This document shows, piece after piece, positions 20,158 through 33,611 of a stretch of DNA of 64,000 nt. Each line of letters opens with the position of its first letter. Positions within the stretch are counted from its first letter, which is position 1. Origin of the DNA: Symsagittifera roscoffensis (Eukaryota; Xenacoelomorpha; Acoela; Convolutidae). The notes beneath the pieces are model-generated. The model did not search any database and was not told where the DNA came from. It saw only the letters and a program-made list of their open reading frames with translations. The stretch lies in contig NC_087066.1 of the NCBI RefSeq assembly GCF_963678635.1, forward strand, positions 40,753,223 to 40,817,222. The letters run 5' to 3'. The translations under genes and the position numbers were made by a program.

Positions 20158-20694
20158 TTGTTCTGACTTTCGATACGAAAGTAACGGAATATTTGGGCTC
20201 GGGGTGGGTTTTTTTTTCTTCAGACAAATTTCGACTTTTTAACTAGCCATTTTTGACGGAACTTTTTTATACCCTTCGAAAGGTATTGTTGTCCTGAGCT
20301 CAAATTTGAAAAGATATTTAACCTGTGATCATTTTTTGTAAAGTTATGGGGGTTTAAAGATTGCCATTTTGGCCAATTTGGGACAATTAACGCGGGATGT
20401 ATTTCGCGCTATTAACGCGGAAGCGGAGAGTTAATCCGCTTTAGAAATCGTTCCAAATTGGTTGAAAGAAGCTTATTTGCCATAATTGATTTGTTACAAG
20501 GAGCGAAATATATTGTTTTGTACTTTATATGGCGTGTGGGGGATAATTCTTATTAAAAAACTCAAACTTTAGAAATTTTTTTTCTTTTTGTTTTATTTCA
20601 TTAAACTTTTTATGTTATTACTGCTCCATAAAACCTTAAAAGGCAGTCGGAACATTCAGGGCTTCGCCCTGATACAAGCAGTCTTGTTTGTTCT
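20158..20694 (+). mobile_element. Complete-looking Helentron/HINE-like element
   Basis: It starts TTGTTCTGACTTTCGATACGA, with a hairpin ACTTTCG/CGAAAGT, and ends in the hairpin AGGGC-TTC-GCCCT followed by GCAGTCTTGTT. The word GTTCCGAC at the 5' end of the family reappears inverted about 35 bases before the 3' end, an asymmetric terminal repeat. It has no coding capacity. The class assignment is inference. Confidence 0.65.
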
Positions 20695-21318
20695 TTGAAA
20701 ACAGTTCATAAAAGCAAAACAGTGAATTTCAGTTTAAGGTACAATGGTTCAATTTATACGTAGACAATTATATTAATGATAATTAAAACTCATCGTGGGA
20801 AAAAACTAAATGATTTTATACTTTTCCTTGAAAGTTTATCATACTCTATCACAGTAATTACCTTTCAATAAATAAGGATATAGATTTTTTCAAATTGTAT
20901 TTCTATGTTTCTGTAAATTATTACGTCATCTGAGGGTATACTCTGCTGAATGTTATTCCAAATTGTTACTATATCTTTTGAAAATAGATCTTTTCATATG
21001 GTGACTATAATATCTTTCAACAAAGAAAAATTTTTGGTACTTGGGTTTGTTTCATTTTCATAAATTGATTTTTCCATAAACTGGCAGTATTTTGTTCCTT
21101 TTTCATAAATTGATCTTTCCATAAGCTGGCAGTATTTTGTTCCTAATTTTCCAAAACTGCCAAATTAAAACATTATTTGTCGTACATAAACCACCCGTGT
21201 AAAACATGTAAACGATACGTAATTTCGGCTAACTTATATTGTAACTGGTTCAAAATTTGGCTGACTTTATACCACCATGTTTTTATATGCCACTTGAATG
21301 GTTTAACTAAAATGAAAC

Positions 21319-22566
21319 AAGACTGCTCGTATCAGGGCGAAGCCCTGAATGTTCCGACTGTCTTTTAAGGTTTATGGAGCAGCAGTAATAACATAAAAAA
21401 TTAATTGAAATAAAATAAAATGAAAACTTTTTTTCTAAAATTTGAAATTTTTTATGAAAATCATCCCCCCACACGCCATATAAAGTGCAACAAGACTGCT
21501 CGTACCAGGGCGAAGCCCTGAATGTTCCGACTGCCTTTTAAGGTTTTATGGAGCAGTAATAACATCAAAAAATTAAATGTATCAAATCAAATGAAAATTT
21601 TTTCTTTCTAAAATTTGAAATTTTCTATGAAAATCATCCCCCCACACGCCATATTAAGTAAAAAAGGACAGATTTCGCTCCTTGTAACAAATCAATTATG
21701 GCAAATAAGCTTCTTTCAACCAATTTGGAACGATTTCTAAGGCGGATTAACTCTCCGCTTACGCGTTAATAGCGCGAAATATATCCCGCGTTAATTGTCC
21801 CAAATTGGCCAAAATGGCAATCTTTAAACCCCCATAACTTTACAAAAAATAATCACAGGTGAAATATCGTTTCAAGTTTGAGCTCAAGACAAAAATACCT
21901 TCCGAAGGGTATAAAAAGATTCCGTCAAAAATGCCTGGTAAAAAGTCGAAATTTGTCTGAAGAAAAAAAAACCCACTCCGAGCACAAATATTCCGTTACT
22001 TTCGTATCGAAAGTCGGAACAAAAAGATAGATTTCGTTCCTTGTAACAAATCAATTATGGCAAATAAGCTTCGTTCAACCAATTTGGAACGATTTTAAGA
22101 CGGATTAATTCTCCGCTTACGCGTTAATAGCACGAAATATATTGCGCGTTAATTGTCCCAAATTGGCCAAAACAGCAAACTTTAAACCCCCATAACTTTA
22201 CGAAAAAAGATCACAGGTAAAAAAAATTTTCAAATTTGAGCTCAGGACAACAATAGCTTTCGAATGATATAAAAAGAGTCCGTCAAAAATGGCTAGTTAA
22301 AAAGTCGAAATTTGTCTGAAGAAAAAAAAACTCACCCAGAGCACAAATATTCAGTTACTTTCGTATCGAAAGTCGGAACAAAAAGATAGATTTCGTTCCT
22401 TGTAACAAATCAATTATGGCAAATAAGCTTCGTTCAACAATTTGGAACGATTTTTAAAAAATTCCGTCAAAAATGGCTGGTTAAAAAGTCGAAATTTTTT
22501 CTGAAGAAAAAAAAACCCACCCCGAGCACAAATATTCCGTTACTTTCGTATCGAAAGTCGGAACAA
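21319..22566 (-). mobile_element. Tandem array of truncated Helentron/HINE-like units
   Basis: In the opposite orientation to the 20.2-kb copy. A partial hairpin-end unit (21319-21484) abuts a full unit (about 21486-22021). Two shorter units follow, each beginning AAAAAGATAGATTTCG and ending at the GAAAGTCGGAACA terminus (22022-22379 and 22380-22565). All short units share one terminus, so the array grew by repeated end-anchored events. Confidence 0.7.
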
Positions 22567-22583
22567 TAATTACTTTATCTCAC

Positions 22584-22741
22584 CGAAATTGTCGCGCGAG
22601 AAAGAGAAGAAATTGACGCGGTTGTAAGTCAGGAGCATGATGGAGGTGAAATGGCGGGATTCCCGGTCGACCGCGCCCACGTCCCAATTCCAGTTTGCCC
22701 GATTGAACCGATAGTGAAAACCCAATAGGCAGAAAGTCTTC
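22584..22741 (-). CDS. Host gene A, upstream exon
   Basis: The 158-nt exon lies between an acceptor (ATGTTTTAG) and donor GTGAGA. It encodes KTFCLLGFHYR, then DRESRHFTS and NFFSFSRDNF, with one base left over at each end. Gene B has the equivalent exon of 155 nt (one codon shorter) with the same phases. The next exon is at 5092, so the intron spans 17.5 kb and holds the polymerase element and the Helentron-like array. No upstream exon was recognised. Confidence 0.75.
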
Positions 22742-23190
22742 CTAAAACATAATTTTTGTTTTAAAAAAAATGTGTTTCCCATTCCACCCAAAGTCTCAAA
22801 TATCAAACAAAAAAAAACGAAAAATAACTGGAATTCTATTGATAAAAACGATGGAATCTGTTTGGTTCAAAACAGCCAAGCGCTCTAAACAAACTTTTTA
22901 AGGCATCCAGTTTAGTACTTGTAAGGACTTTTGAGCAAAATAAGTATAAAAAAAACATCTGCAAGGTTGACTGAGAGCTGTTTGAAACGTGAATTAATTA
23001 TGCGTGGCGAGTTCGCCGGGATATCACAATTGTTCCAAATTAAAATGGGGCAAGCCAACTTCGTTGATGTTTTATTTTGTCAAAAACTTGTGGTTTTTTA
23101 GTTTTGAGTTTACCAAAAATTTTTTTATTCCAACGAAAGGGCTGTCTGAACATTCAGTGCTCTGCCCTGAATTACGAGCACTCTTGTTTT

Positions 23191-25055
23191 CTTCGGTGAA
23201 TATACAACCAACTGTTCATTATAGGCTTATAACAAACAAATTATTAACACTTCGACTCAGCAGACAAAATTTTTTCATGTTTTCAAAAATCTTAGTACTT
23301 AAATTTGCCAAGGATCAAAATATCATCAATGTGTTTGGCACGTGGCGATAATAATGCAACAATTTTATCTTGAAACTTTAAGAGTCGCCTGTTGAAATTT
23401 TTGAACAGCTTCAATTGTTAAAAGAGTATATTGTTTACTATGACCCCATGACATAATTTAGTGTGCTTATGCATAAACAACTAAATGTGTTTTCTAAATC
23501 GGATCTTGTTGATTATTCCCAATTGCGGCTCTTTTTCAGTTCCCCCCTTGTTAAATTACAAAACAGAGATGCTCAAAAATTGCTCAGACGGCGATTTGCA
23601 TGTTAGAAATATTGTGACAATTTGTTCACCTGTTCACGCTGACACGTTTTAATGCAGTTCATTGTAAAAAAGACTTTCATAAATGAATTTCAGAAAAAAC
23701 GAAAGGGGGAAACTGGAAAAGAGCCCCTTTTGCGATTTTCAGAATCTGAACTTTGGCGGCCACATTTTCAATAGCTTGAAACAATTTTCAGAATATAAAT
23801 ATAATTAAAAGTTTTTTACGTATGTTTTATATAAATAATGAGTAATATAAATACGAATGCGCTCAATTAATTGTTGACACTTTTGAAATAATTATTTTAT
23901 ACAAAAATGATTGTCAAAAAAACGCATGGATGAGGACGGAAATACTTAACAAGGTCCGAAAGGGGGGAGTTAACAAGCCCGCACCGAGTGCCCATTGATC
24001 AGAATCTTAAATGGACTATAACTCTAAAATTTTTCATGTCAAAATAATCCATTATACTCGATTTTGATCCATTAAAAATGAATTATTATCATAATTTTTT
24101 ATGCCAAAATAATCCATTATAATTATTATTATCGATTAAATGGATTTTTTTTGAGAATTTAATCATGAAAGTTACTTATCTTATATCGAGAATCTTATTT
24201 CCTATTTTCTTCAGTGATTATACAACCAACTGTTCATTATAGGATTGTAACAAACAAATTATTAACACTTCGACTCTAAAGCAGACAATATTTTTTACTA
24301 GATCCCAGTTAATCCAACAAAATAAATTACTGAAGATGTTACCAAATTAAATCAAGAGAAAAGCTCATTTAGGGTTTTTTGAACGATTATTGAATTTTTT
24401 TTTCATATTTTCAAAAGTCTTAGTACTTAAATTTACCAAGGTTCAAAATATCATCAATGTGATCGACACGTGTCGATAATAAAGCAACAATTCTATTTTC
24501 AACTTTTAAAATTCGCCTATTGAAAATTTTTAACAGCTTCATTTGTTAAAAGTTTGACTATGACCCCATGACATATGTACTATAATTTAGCATGCTTATG
24601 CATAAACAACTAATGTGTTTTCTAAGTCGGATCTTGTTGATTATTCCCTATTGCGATCTTCAGAATCTCAACTTTGGCGGCCACATTTTCAATAGTTTAA
24701 AAATTTTTACGTAGGTTTTATATAAATAGTGAGTTGTACAAATACAATTAATTGTTGACACTTCTGAAAGTATATTTTATACAGAAATGATAGTCAAAAA
24801 TAATATTCTCATAGGAAGGGGAACACTTAACAAGTTCGAAAAGGGGGGGGGGGAGTTAACAAGGCCCGCACCGAGCGCCCATTGATCATATTCCTAAGTG
24901 GATTACAATCTTAATATTTTTTGTGTCAATATAATCTATTAAAATCGATTATAATCCATTAGAATTGGATTATAATCATACAATTTTTATGCCAAAATAA
25001 TTCATTATAAATATTATAGTCGATTATAATGTATTTTTTTTGAGAAGTCAATCAT
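23191..25055 (+). repeat. Divergent tandem duplication of about 1 kb
   Basis: Copy 1 (23191-about 24170) and copy 2 (24209-about 25055) share blocks such as ATACAACCAACTGTTCATTA, TGACCCCATGACAT and GGCGGCCACATTTTCAATAG. Copy 1 carries a MITE that copy 2 lacks, and copy 2 has about 100 bp extra near 24290-24390. Both end in the GCACCGAG(T/C)GCCCATTGATCA word. It is noncoding. Confidence 0.75.
23527..23725. mobile_element. MITE with GGCTCTTTTCCAGT-type ends, 8-bp target duplication
   Basis: 199 bp between CCAATTGC (23519) and CCTTTTGC (23726). The other copy of the tandem duplication has the empty site CCTATTGC, confirming an 8-bp duplication on insertion. Ends are GGCTCTTTTTCAGTTCC and GGAAACTGGAAAAGAGCC in order. 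Confidence 0.85.
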
Positions 25056-25570
25056 GAAAATTTCAACTTTTTTCAAAGTTATCTCATTTCCTGTTCAGTG
25101 CAGTTGCTACGTATTACATTGGTAGAATTTGGTGGAGAGGTTTAATGATTGACAACCCCAGCTTATTGCCCCTCTTTAATTAGGGGGAGGTAAAAAACTT
25201 AAGGGAGAGAATTTGAGACATGGCATTTACTGAAGAACATGGCATTTATTTTGCAAATTTCCTGCAAAATTTGCAAGATTTCTGCAAAAATAATCGAATT
25301 TAGTTCTAAAAGTAAAACAGATTATAATCAATTATAATGTGGATTATAATGGATTTTTTCAAAAATAATCGATTTCAGTGCCAAAAATAATGGATTTTAA
25401 TCGATTATAATGGATTATAATATATTATTATTTTTTTTAAATAATCGATTATAATGGCGATATAATCAATTTCGTGTTCTCAATTTTACATCTGTAATGG
25501 ATCATATTGGATTATTTTTGTCTCGGAAATCCATTATAACCGATTAGAATCCATGGGCTCTCGGTGCGGG
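24020..25570. repeat. Dispersed palindromic ATTATAATCGATTATAAT words
   Basis: The perfect or near palindrome around ATCGAT, often extended to TGGATTATAATCGATTATAATGG, occurs many times at irregular spacing on both sides of the tandem duplication. A matching inverted GCACCGAG/CTCGGTGC word lies at 24870 and 25560. No gene is seen. Confidence 0.6.
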
Positions 25571-25780
25571 AATCCCCTAAATCCTCCTTAACTTAGTCCG
25601 GGTTATTGTTTTCCACAAATATGAGCAGCGAAAAGCACGGTTGCCGATGGTTTTAGTAAATACTTTGTGTAAAGCCACTGAAAATAATCCCGTTCTTTTT
25701 TCGTGTCACCCAAATAAAATGAATTGATTTTTTAAATTGTTTTTTTTTCAGACATTTTTTGGTTAGCTATTACATGCTGT

Positions 25781-26070
25781 CAGGGGCGGATTTAGGGGGG
25801 CGGGGGTGGACGCCTTCCCCCCCCCCCCCCTCTCAGGGATTCGACCCCTGCCGACCCAAAGGGTCCCCCCTTTGTTACTTTTTAAGAAATCCATTTTTTG
25901 CAGACCGACCCTAAAGTTTTTCTAAAGGCGCCTTTGGCGCCAGTTTATACTAACTTTGAGGGAGAGCGCGCGCCAAAAAAAAACGCGATTTTTTTTGTCA
26001 AAATTTTTCAAAAAGTGCCTAAAAACGGCTTTTTTGACCTGTTTTTTCAAATATCCTAGATCCGTCCCTG
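25781..26070. mobile_element. hAT-like nonautonomous element with 8-bp target duplication
   Basis: Starts CAGGGGCGGATTTAGG and ends CCTAGATCCGTCCCTG, 16-bp imperfect inverted ends. CATGCTGT precedes it and CATACTGT follows it. CAGGG ends and 8-bp duplications are hallmarks of hAT transposons. It contains a GGCGCCTTTGGCGCC hairpin and no ORF. Confidence 0.8.
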
Positions 26071-26079
26071 CATACTGTT

Positions 26080-27330
26080 AACAATCGCCATCCCTATGTT
26101 TCTTTCCGGGGAGCATTTATTAGTATGTTTGTCGATTATCGTGCCGAAGTGAGCAAATTTAGTGCGAAGACTATTTCAAGTTTTGATTACTCAATTTTTA
26201 TCTCAGCCAATTTCTAATTAGGCGAATGTGAAACTTGAGTTTCCCTAATAAATCAAGTAGTTTTCGAAATTATTTGAAAATTTAGGCTACATTGTTTGTC
26301 GTCAAAGCAATTGTGGCATGCTAATAAGGACACATGCTAATCGCTACACCCCCAGAATTGCTACCCCTTTAATTAAAAGCAGTGCGTTAACCTTAAAGCA
26401 TTGTATTTAAAATCGATTTTTGCTGCAATAATCTGTTTGGTCAAAAATTTGACCAACTAAGTCTTCTTAACAGACCCCTCTTTACTACTTCGTTTCGCAG
26501 AATACTTCGATTCGCAGTGAAATATTATGATCAATGGAATTGAAATTTTTTAGGCTATGCAAGCATGAAGCTTCAGAATTTTTTTAAGTCAACGTTTTTT
26601 TGCATCATCTCAGTTGCTATTACTATGACATTTAAACACAATTGTGTTTTTTATTGAGTTCTTCTCAAAACAGATCAGCGCAGCCAAAAAAAAACACCAT
26701 AATTTGGTCATTTGTTGTCAAAACACCACAACTGAGATTATTGAACAGATTATTGTTGCTTCAAGTAAAAATTTGCAGTTAAGAAACTAAAAACAAACCA
26801 AGTTTCAGCCGATAAATTCGAAACCAAAACTGCGCACTTAGAGATACAGGTACTTTTTTTTCGAATGCTGTAGATCAAATTAACCTGAGTTCAGGCAAGT
26901 TTATATGACTCGATGACGCGATGACTCACCCATGGTTAAGACAGTTGCTTCCACTAGTAGATGAGTAGTTGGGAATAATGAACTCCAATGATTGCCACGC
27001 AGATACACACACAAAGCAAGCTAAAAAGCAGAAAAACGAGTTTCAATGACATCCTTTTTTAAACAAGAGCAAATCAACTCTTTTTAAAAATTATTTGTCG
27101 GAAAAGGGAGCAAATGAGCCCGCAATAGTTAAATTAAGTGTTAAATTAATTTAATAAAAATTGAAGTTTCTTTGATTCACAGACGATCTATGAAACGCTA
27201 TCAGGCCTTTCTAAGCATAGTTCGGTTGTAATTATTTCCCCACATTCCAGACTGAGTTATCTTGTTGAGCGAAGCTTTTTTTAAAACTATGGGCGTTTTA
27301 TTGCGTCTTGAACTTTTTTGTGGTCTTTAC
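26080..27330. other. No recognised feature
   Basis: AT-rich sequence without convincing exons, hairpins or repeats that I can relate to the rest of the window. Confidence 0.4.
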
Positions 27331-27333
27331 AAG

Positions 27334-28269
27334 TTACCCGGGCTGACCTCCATAGACCAAAAATGCTAATCATACAATTCCATAAACTAAGTCTATGAAA
27401 AAATACTAGTCATACAAATTTCATACATTTTGCTAAAATGGTGTCATTGAATTTTCGAACAACTTTTTTCTTGTTTTGGCATAAAATTAGGTGTATCGTA
27501 CTAAATAAAAAACAAATTTTTTTTTTGTCAAAAAAACGCGTATCATACAATTTCCATATATGGAATGTGTATGACTAGCATTTTTTTGATTGCGACAAAA
27601 ATTTTTGAAATTGCCCCAAAAATTTTTTTTGTGTTTTTTTTCAACTGCAAATTGACTTTCGTACTCAAACAAACTTTTTTTGAAAAAAAAATTGCATGCA
27701 AAATTTAATTTTTTGTGTGTATAACGTAGTCCTGGATATACTAATATTGGATTTTTTTCCTTTTATTTTCGTAACTTTTGTCATAAACGCTTAAAACTCC
27801 TCTTCCTTTTGTATGACATGTTTTTGTATGCCTTGATCAATTTCTGGTTATTTAAAAATTCAAAATTTAGAAATAATCATGTTTGAAAAATTTTGCCAAA
27901 ATTTAAAAGTTTGTTACTTTCGTTAGATTATTTGTGTGAGACACAATTAAAACATTTCAGGCTGTTTCCAATGCATTTTTAATGCGCGATGGCCAAACCT
28001 TTGGTTACTACGTTTGTGTAACCAATGTTTATGTCATTTGTGTTCGGTTACGAACACAACCAAAAAATTTTGAGAAATTAAAATGTAAAAAATCATTATT
28101 TTTGGTTTATGGAAAAATGCTAGTCATACAATTTCCATATATGAAAAAATACTAATCATAGACCTTTCATGCAATTTTCTGTACTTATGGACTTGTATGA
28201 AAAGTGTATGATTAGCATTTTTCCATATAGGAAAATTGTATGACTAACATTTTCGGCCAACCCGGGTAA
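27334..28269. mobile_element. 936-bp DNA transposon remnant with TTACCCGGG ends
   Basis: Inverted ends TTACCCGGGCTGACC and GGCCAACCCGGGTAA differ at two of 15 positions. Sub-terminal blocks built on ATGCTAGTCATACAATTTCCATA are inverted between the two sides (27365-27430 and 28100-28255). No transposase ORF was found. Confidence 0.7.
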
Positions 28270-28784
28270 GTGAATTCTAACAAAATGTTGGTAAATTATC
28301 CTATTTCATTGAAAAAGGGAACGTTAATGTGGTCGATTTTTTTTTTACAAATTTGAGGGCCAGTTCGCAGGACTAATCTAGTGAAAATTGAGCTCATTAT
28401 TCTCATCTTACTTTGAATTGAGCGCATCTGCTCCCTTCTCTCTAAAAATTGGGCTCAATCAATTCGCCTCAAGGGAAAAAGGGTTAACGTGGGAATCAAT
28501 TTCAACCGTGTTGATAGAATTTTGAAATTTCTGAGAATCTTGCTAATTGCAGAAATTATTATCATTAAACTGAGTGAAATCAACCTAAAAAAGTGCTTTG
28601 TGTTTTTTATAATGAAAAACATACAAACAAATTTGCAAAAGTACGCGCAGAGCAGGATAGATTGTTAGATTCTTTAAGCGGATTTTTCCAAAAAAAGTCA
28701 AGCCAAACTGATAAAAAAAATTAAATAATTATAACAAGCGTGTTATTAAGTTTCCCTCTTTTCTATTATTTGCGGAACAAGGCA

Positions 28785-29107
28785 GGTGCTGATCTAGGAT
28801 TTTCTCAAAAGGGATAATTTTTGATAAGCTTTCGAAATCTTGCCAACTTTTTTCAGTTTGACGAAATAAATTGGTTTTCCGAGTCCTGCCAAAACATTAT
28901 AAAAACACCAGTTTACTCAAAAACTGTGCCACACTTTTTGGAAGATTTCGACCAAAAACTTGGGTTTTTTCGGTGGGGTCTTACGGAATTTTGGCGCCTA
29001 ATGCGTGTTTAGAAAAAAATTTAGGGTTGGCTCAATCAAAATTTGATGGCGTAAAACTGGACCACATAACGGGGACCTTTTGGGTTTTTAAGGGGTCCAG
29101 TCCCTGA
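28785..29107. mobile_element. Degenerate copy of a GATCTAGGATTTTCT-type repeat
   Basis: It begins GTGCTGATCTAGGATTTTCTC and ends near AGTCCCTG at 29105. It belongs with the fragments at 3.7, 39.0 and 63.5 kb. The two overlapping short ORFs inside are not supported as genes. A C run follows at 29126-29140. Confidence 0.5.
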
Positions 29108-29427
29108 AATAAAAGAGGCATGTCCCCCCCCCCCCCACCCTTCTACCAATCCGCAAAGTTATAAACATTTTAACGGCACATTTCCATCCTTTAACCCCTG
29201 AACCCACCCCCACCCCGCCTTTGAAAAAATTGTAAGTCACCTTTACCTAAACTGATGTAATGAAGAGCAAATAAGAAGAGCAAGAAATTCCGCATTGCTG
29301 ACAAAATATAAATCAAATCAATTATGTCTCAAAGGTCAACGTTAACTGTTTGTTTTTAAAACAACACTAAACATAAAGTCATAAATGTAGTTTCAATCTT
29401 GTAGTTTAAATAGCATTCAGTTCTAAC

Positions 29428-31763
29428 TGCGATCAAAGCTTTTAAATACTAAAACGAACTTCATCTCAAAGAGCGCTCGTACATCATCGAATGCTGTGTA
29501 CCTTGATGAATGTTTTCAATCCGACCCGAAGTCAAATACGTTTTTCAAAAAAATTTTGATACAGTCTTTTTAGACACAAATTGAGTTTCAGACAAAAATC
29601 TGGTAGAATAATCACGTGGTCTATTTGGGGGTCTATCTGTTAATTTTTCAAAAATTACCATTTTTGAAAATTGCTGAATTTAACACTAACACTTTAAAAC
29701 ACTCAAGGTTTCCAAGTTGTGCAGCAAAAAAAAGTGAATGCCAGGCGATAAAAAGGTGGCTCTACAAGGTGAAAACATTAGTTATTTGTTTATAAAAAAA
29801 AATGTGAATCCGAGCACAGTGGCAGTTTTTTGCATTAAAATTATTCTACTATCTTTTTTTTTTAATTTTTACTATAAGAATTGTGCCCTTATGCTGACAC
29901 CTACAACAAATTTCAACTTTGAAAATTTTTTGTTCGAATGAAATTCAGTTGGATACAGAGTTTTGTTTGCTTTTTGTACTCTCAATTTCTAATGAAAAAT
30001 TTCAGTTGCAAAAAAACTTTTGATTTCCAGAAGTTGTATTTTTCTGCTATCACAAATTTTTTTGCTGAATTAAATTTATGATATCATGGAAGAAGCTCTC
30101 GTCATAGTCCTACTATATAACAAGAAAACTAGTCTGCACATTTTTTTTGTATTTTTTTAGCGAAGAAAAAACTGTCCTAACATTCAAAACATTTTTCACA
30201 GCACATTTATAAAATTAATAAATTTTTCTTCAATATAAAGATTTTTTTAAATCAGACATTTTGCAGTTACTATGATAACTATTATAACTTTTTATGGTTA
30301 CTATGGTTTTGATTATGATTTTGCTTATGATTAATATGATTCTGAGTTTAACTATGATTATTTTGATTATTATGATTATAAGATTATAATTATTACTACT
30401 ACAATTATGATGAATGTGATCATCATTATTGATATGTTTGTTTCTGATGCTTCGAATACTGTCAAGATTATCACTTTGTTTCTAACTTTCGTAGAAAAAG
30501 ACTTAAAATTTGTGGGTGATTTTTTCTCTAGAAAAAACTTTGATTTTCCCACAAACTTTTGACCTTCCACCTCAAACTTAAAATGAGACTCTAAATGCGA
30601 TCAAAGCTTTTAAATACTAAAACGAACTTCATCTCAAAGAGCGCTCGTACATCATCGAATGCTGTGTACCTTGATGAATGTTTTCAATCCGACCCGAAGT
30701 CAAATACGTTTTTCAAAAAAATTTTGATACAGTCTTTTTAGACACAAATTGAGTTTCAGACAAAAATCTGGTAGAATAATCACGTGGTCTATTTGGGGGT
30801 CTATCTGTTAATTTTTCAAAAATTACCATTTTTGAAAATTGCTGAATTTAACACTAACACTTTAAAACACTCAAGGTTTCCAAGTTGTGCAGCAAAAAAA
30901 AGTGAATGCCAGGCGATAAAAAGGTGGCTCTACAAGGTGAAAACATTAGTTATTTGTTTATAAAAAAAAATGTGAATCCGAGCACAGTGGCATTTTTTTG
31001 CATTAAAATTATTCTACTATCTTTTTTTTTTAATTTTTACTATAAGAATTGTGCCCTTATGCTGACACCTACAACAAATTTCAACTTTGAAAATTTTTCT
31101 GTTCGAATGAAATTCAGTTGGATACAGAGTTTTGTTTGCTTTTTGTACTCTCAATTTCTAATGAAAAATTTCAGTTGCAAAAAAACTTTTGATTTCCAGA
31201 AGTTGTATTTTTCTGCTATCACAAATTTTTTTGCTGAATTAAATTTATGATATCATGGAAGAAGCTCTCGTCATAGTCCTACTATATAACAAGAAAACTA
31301 GTCTGCACATTTTTTTGTATTTTTTTAGCGAAGAAAAAACTGTCCTAACATTCAAAACATTTTTCACAGCACATTTATAAAATTAATAAATTTTTCTTCA
31401 ATATAAAGATTTTTTTTTAAATCAGACATTTTGCAGTTACTATGATAACTATTATAACTTTTTATGGTTACTATGGTTTTGATTATGATTTTGCTTAGGA
31501 TTAATATGATTCTGAGTTTAACTATGATTATTTTGATTATTATAGTTATAAGATTATAATTATTACTACTACAATTATGATGACTGTGATCATCATTATT
31601 GATATGTTTGTTTCTGATGCTTCGAATACTGTCAAGATTATCACTTTGTTTCTAACTACTTTCGTAGAAAAAGACTTAAAATTTGTGGGTGATTTTTTCT
31701 CTAGAAAAAACTTTGATTTTCCCACAAACTTTTGATCTTCCACCTCAAACTTAAAATGAGACT
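29428..31763 (+). repeat. Recent 1168-bp tandem duplication
   Basis: Copy 1 (29428-30595) and copy 2 (30596-31763) are nearly identical. By eye I count about ten substitutions or small indels, e.g. at homopolymers and GATGAATG/GATGACTG. Each copy carries a TTATTATGATTATAAGA-type simple repeat and the same short ORFs, which differ by frame because of the indels and so are not conserved as protein. Confidence 0.9.
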
Positions 31764-33290
31764 CTATCTGTGATGATTTTTTTCTGGGCAATTTTTGAAG
31801 GGAAAAAACTAATTTTGTCAACTTGGGGTCATTAGCGTGCGGTACATTTTGCGCTATTTAATTTAAAAGTATCTGCAAAAATTGATTTATTTTTTATTGC
31901 TTTTTTATGAGATAGCTTAGATAAAAAAATTTGACAAAATTCGAGACGAAAAAACTACTTTTTGTAAATTATTAAAAAAGATTTTTTGAGAAATAATCAA
32001 CAGTTTTATTATGATTAAGTTATTTCTAGTTATATACGTCTTTTCAAAGTTTGCACAATTATTGAAGGTGGATTCTAATGGAAAAGATAAGAGTAACAAA
32101 CCTTCATTTTCGTTTTAAATAATTGTATTCAAAATCAGCTGCCTTTACTATAAGCAAAATTTTTGTATCTGAAAGCTAGTTTTGAAAACACGCTTTTGTT
32201 TTCATAGTTTGCCAAAAAAGTAGTCATAGAATACGTAGTCTTTCTTTTTTTTTATTTTCACAGGCTAGAAAACTTTTTTTTGCGCTCGAAAATTCAATCT
32301 AACCTAAAAATGCCATTTTGGAAGCTTCAGATGTATTACTAGTTTGCTGTTTTTACTTAAGGTTCGGAATTTTGTTTAATATATACCATAGAAGGGAGAT
32401 TCTCATTTCCAATCCGCTTTCAATTTTTTCAAATTTTATCATTTACGACAATACATGTTCACAAGTAGAGGCTTCGCAATCTTTTATTTAATCGAGAGCC
32501 GCTAAACTATTCTGATAATAATTAAAAAGTTGTAAAGAATATATCATTTTAAAGAATATATTGATGCACATAATTATAAAAGCTTTAGAGTAAAAATTGA
32601 AAAAAAAGCAACTGACATAAAAGCAATGAAAAAATTCAAAATAGAAATTAAGACCGATTTGAACAAGTAGTTTTGTTGAAATTTTCTATATTTTTATATA
32701 TTATATCCTAAAGCCAAATATGTCACGAAAAGTGCGGAAATTGAAATTTCAACTAAGGAAGCAAATTTGAAATTCTTTTTATATCTTGATTCGGTTTCTG
32801 TGCTCCAATTCTTTGCTTGCCACCCATGGTGTGAATCATCGTCATGTAGTTTTTTTTTAAATTTCTGACAAACCCATTTAATTACTGAGACGAATCATCA
32901 ATTTCCAATCGAAACGTTTTTCAACCCAGAGGTTCTGCTTTGCCCATATTTAAGTAAATAAGTTTCTGACAGTTATGATTCATTCATGGATTGCTATTTA
33001 GACGTCCCTTTCCTCAGTGCTTTAACGGGCGCCAAAAATTCCAAGATATGCAAAACAAGAATCAGTTCTGACTGGTTTTACAAGTATTTTGAAAAAAAAA
33101 GTAACAACTTTCTTAGCTTGTTATTTTTTTACATAAATTGCTCCTGACGCTGACAAATTTGTTAGACTGGAAAACAAAGAAGTACAAAATAGCAATCAAC
33201 TGCTATTTTTGTATGAATTTCAACTAGTTGAGTTTCAAGAATTCTGATATGGAAGGAATGTACTCAAAGTTTTGTGAATACGGAAGCTTT
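31764..33290. other. No recognised feature
   Basis: AT-rich sequence, no supported exon or repeat end on either strand. Confidence 0.4.
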
Positions 33291-33299
33291 TTTTATTCT

Positions 33300-33331
33300 C
33301 TTTGTCTCTCTCTCTCTCTCTCTCCCTCCTC

Positions 33332-33419
<88 letters not shown>

Positions 33420-33440
33420 TCTCGCATGTCCCTATCTTTA

Positions 33441-33474
<34 letters not shown>

Positions 33475-33508
33475 CTCCTCTCTCTCTCTCTCTCTTCTCC
33501 CTCCTCTC

Positions 33509-33557
<49 letters not shown>

Positions 33558-33569
33558 CTCTTTCTCTCT

Positions 33570-33611
<42 letters not shown>

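Noticed and set aside
21177-21368. 63-aa ORF over the start of the Helentron-like array
   Set aside because: Half of it is the transposon hairpin end read in one frame.
29738-31250. Paired ORFs MPGDKKVALQG... in the tandem duplication
   Set aside because: The two copies diverge in frame after a one-base indel, so protein is not conserved. Hydrophobic composition comes from T-rich DNA.
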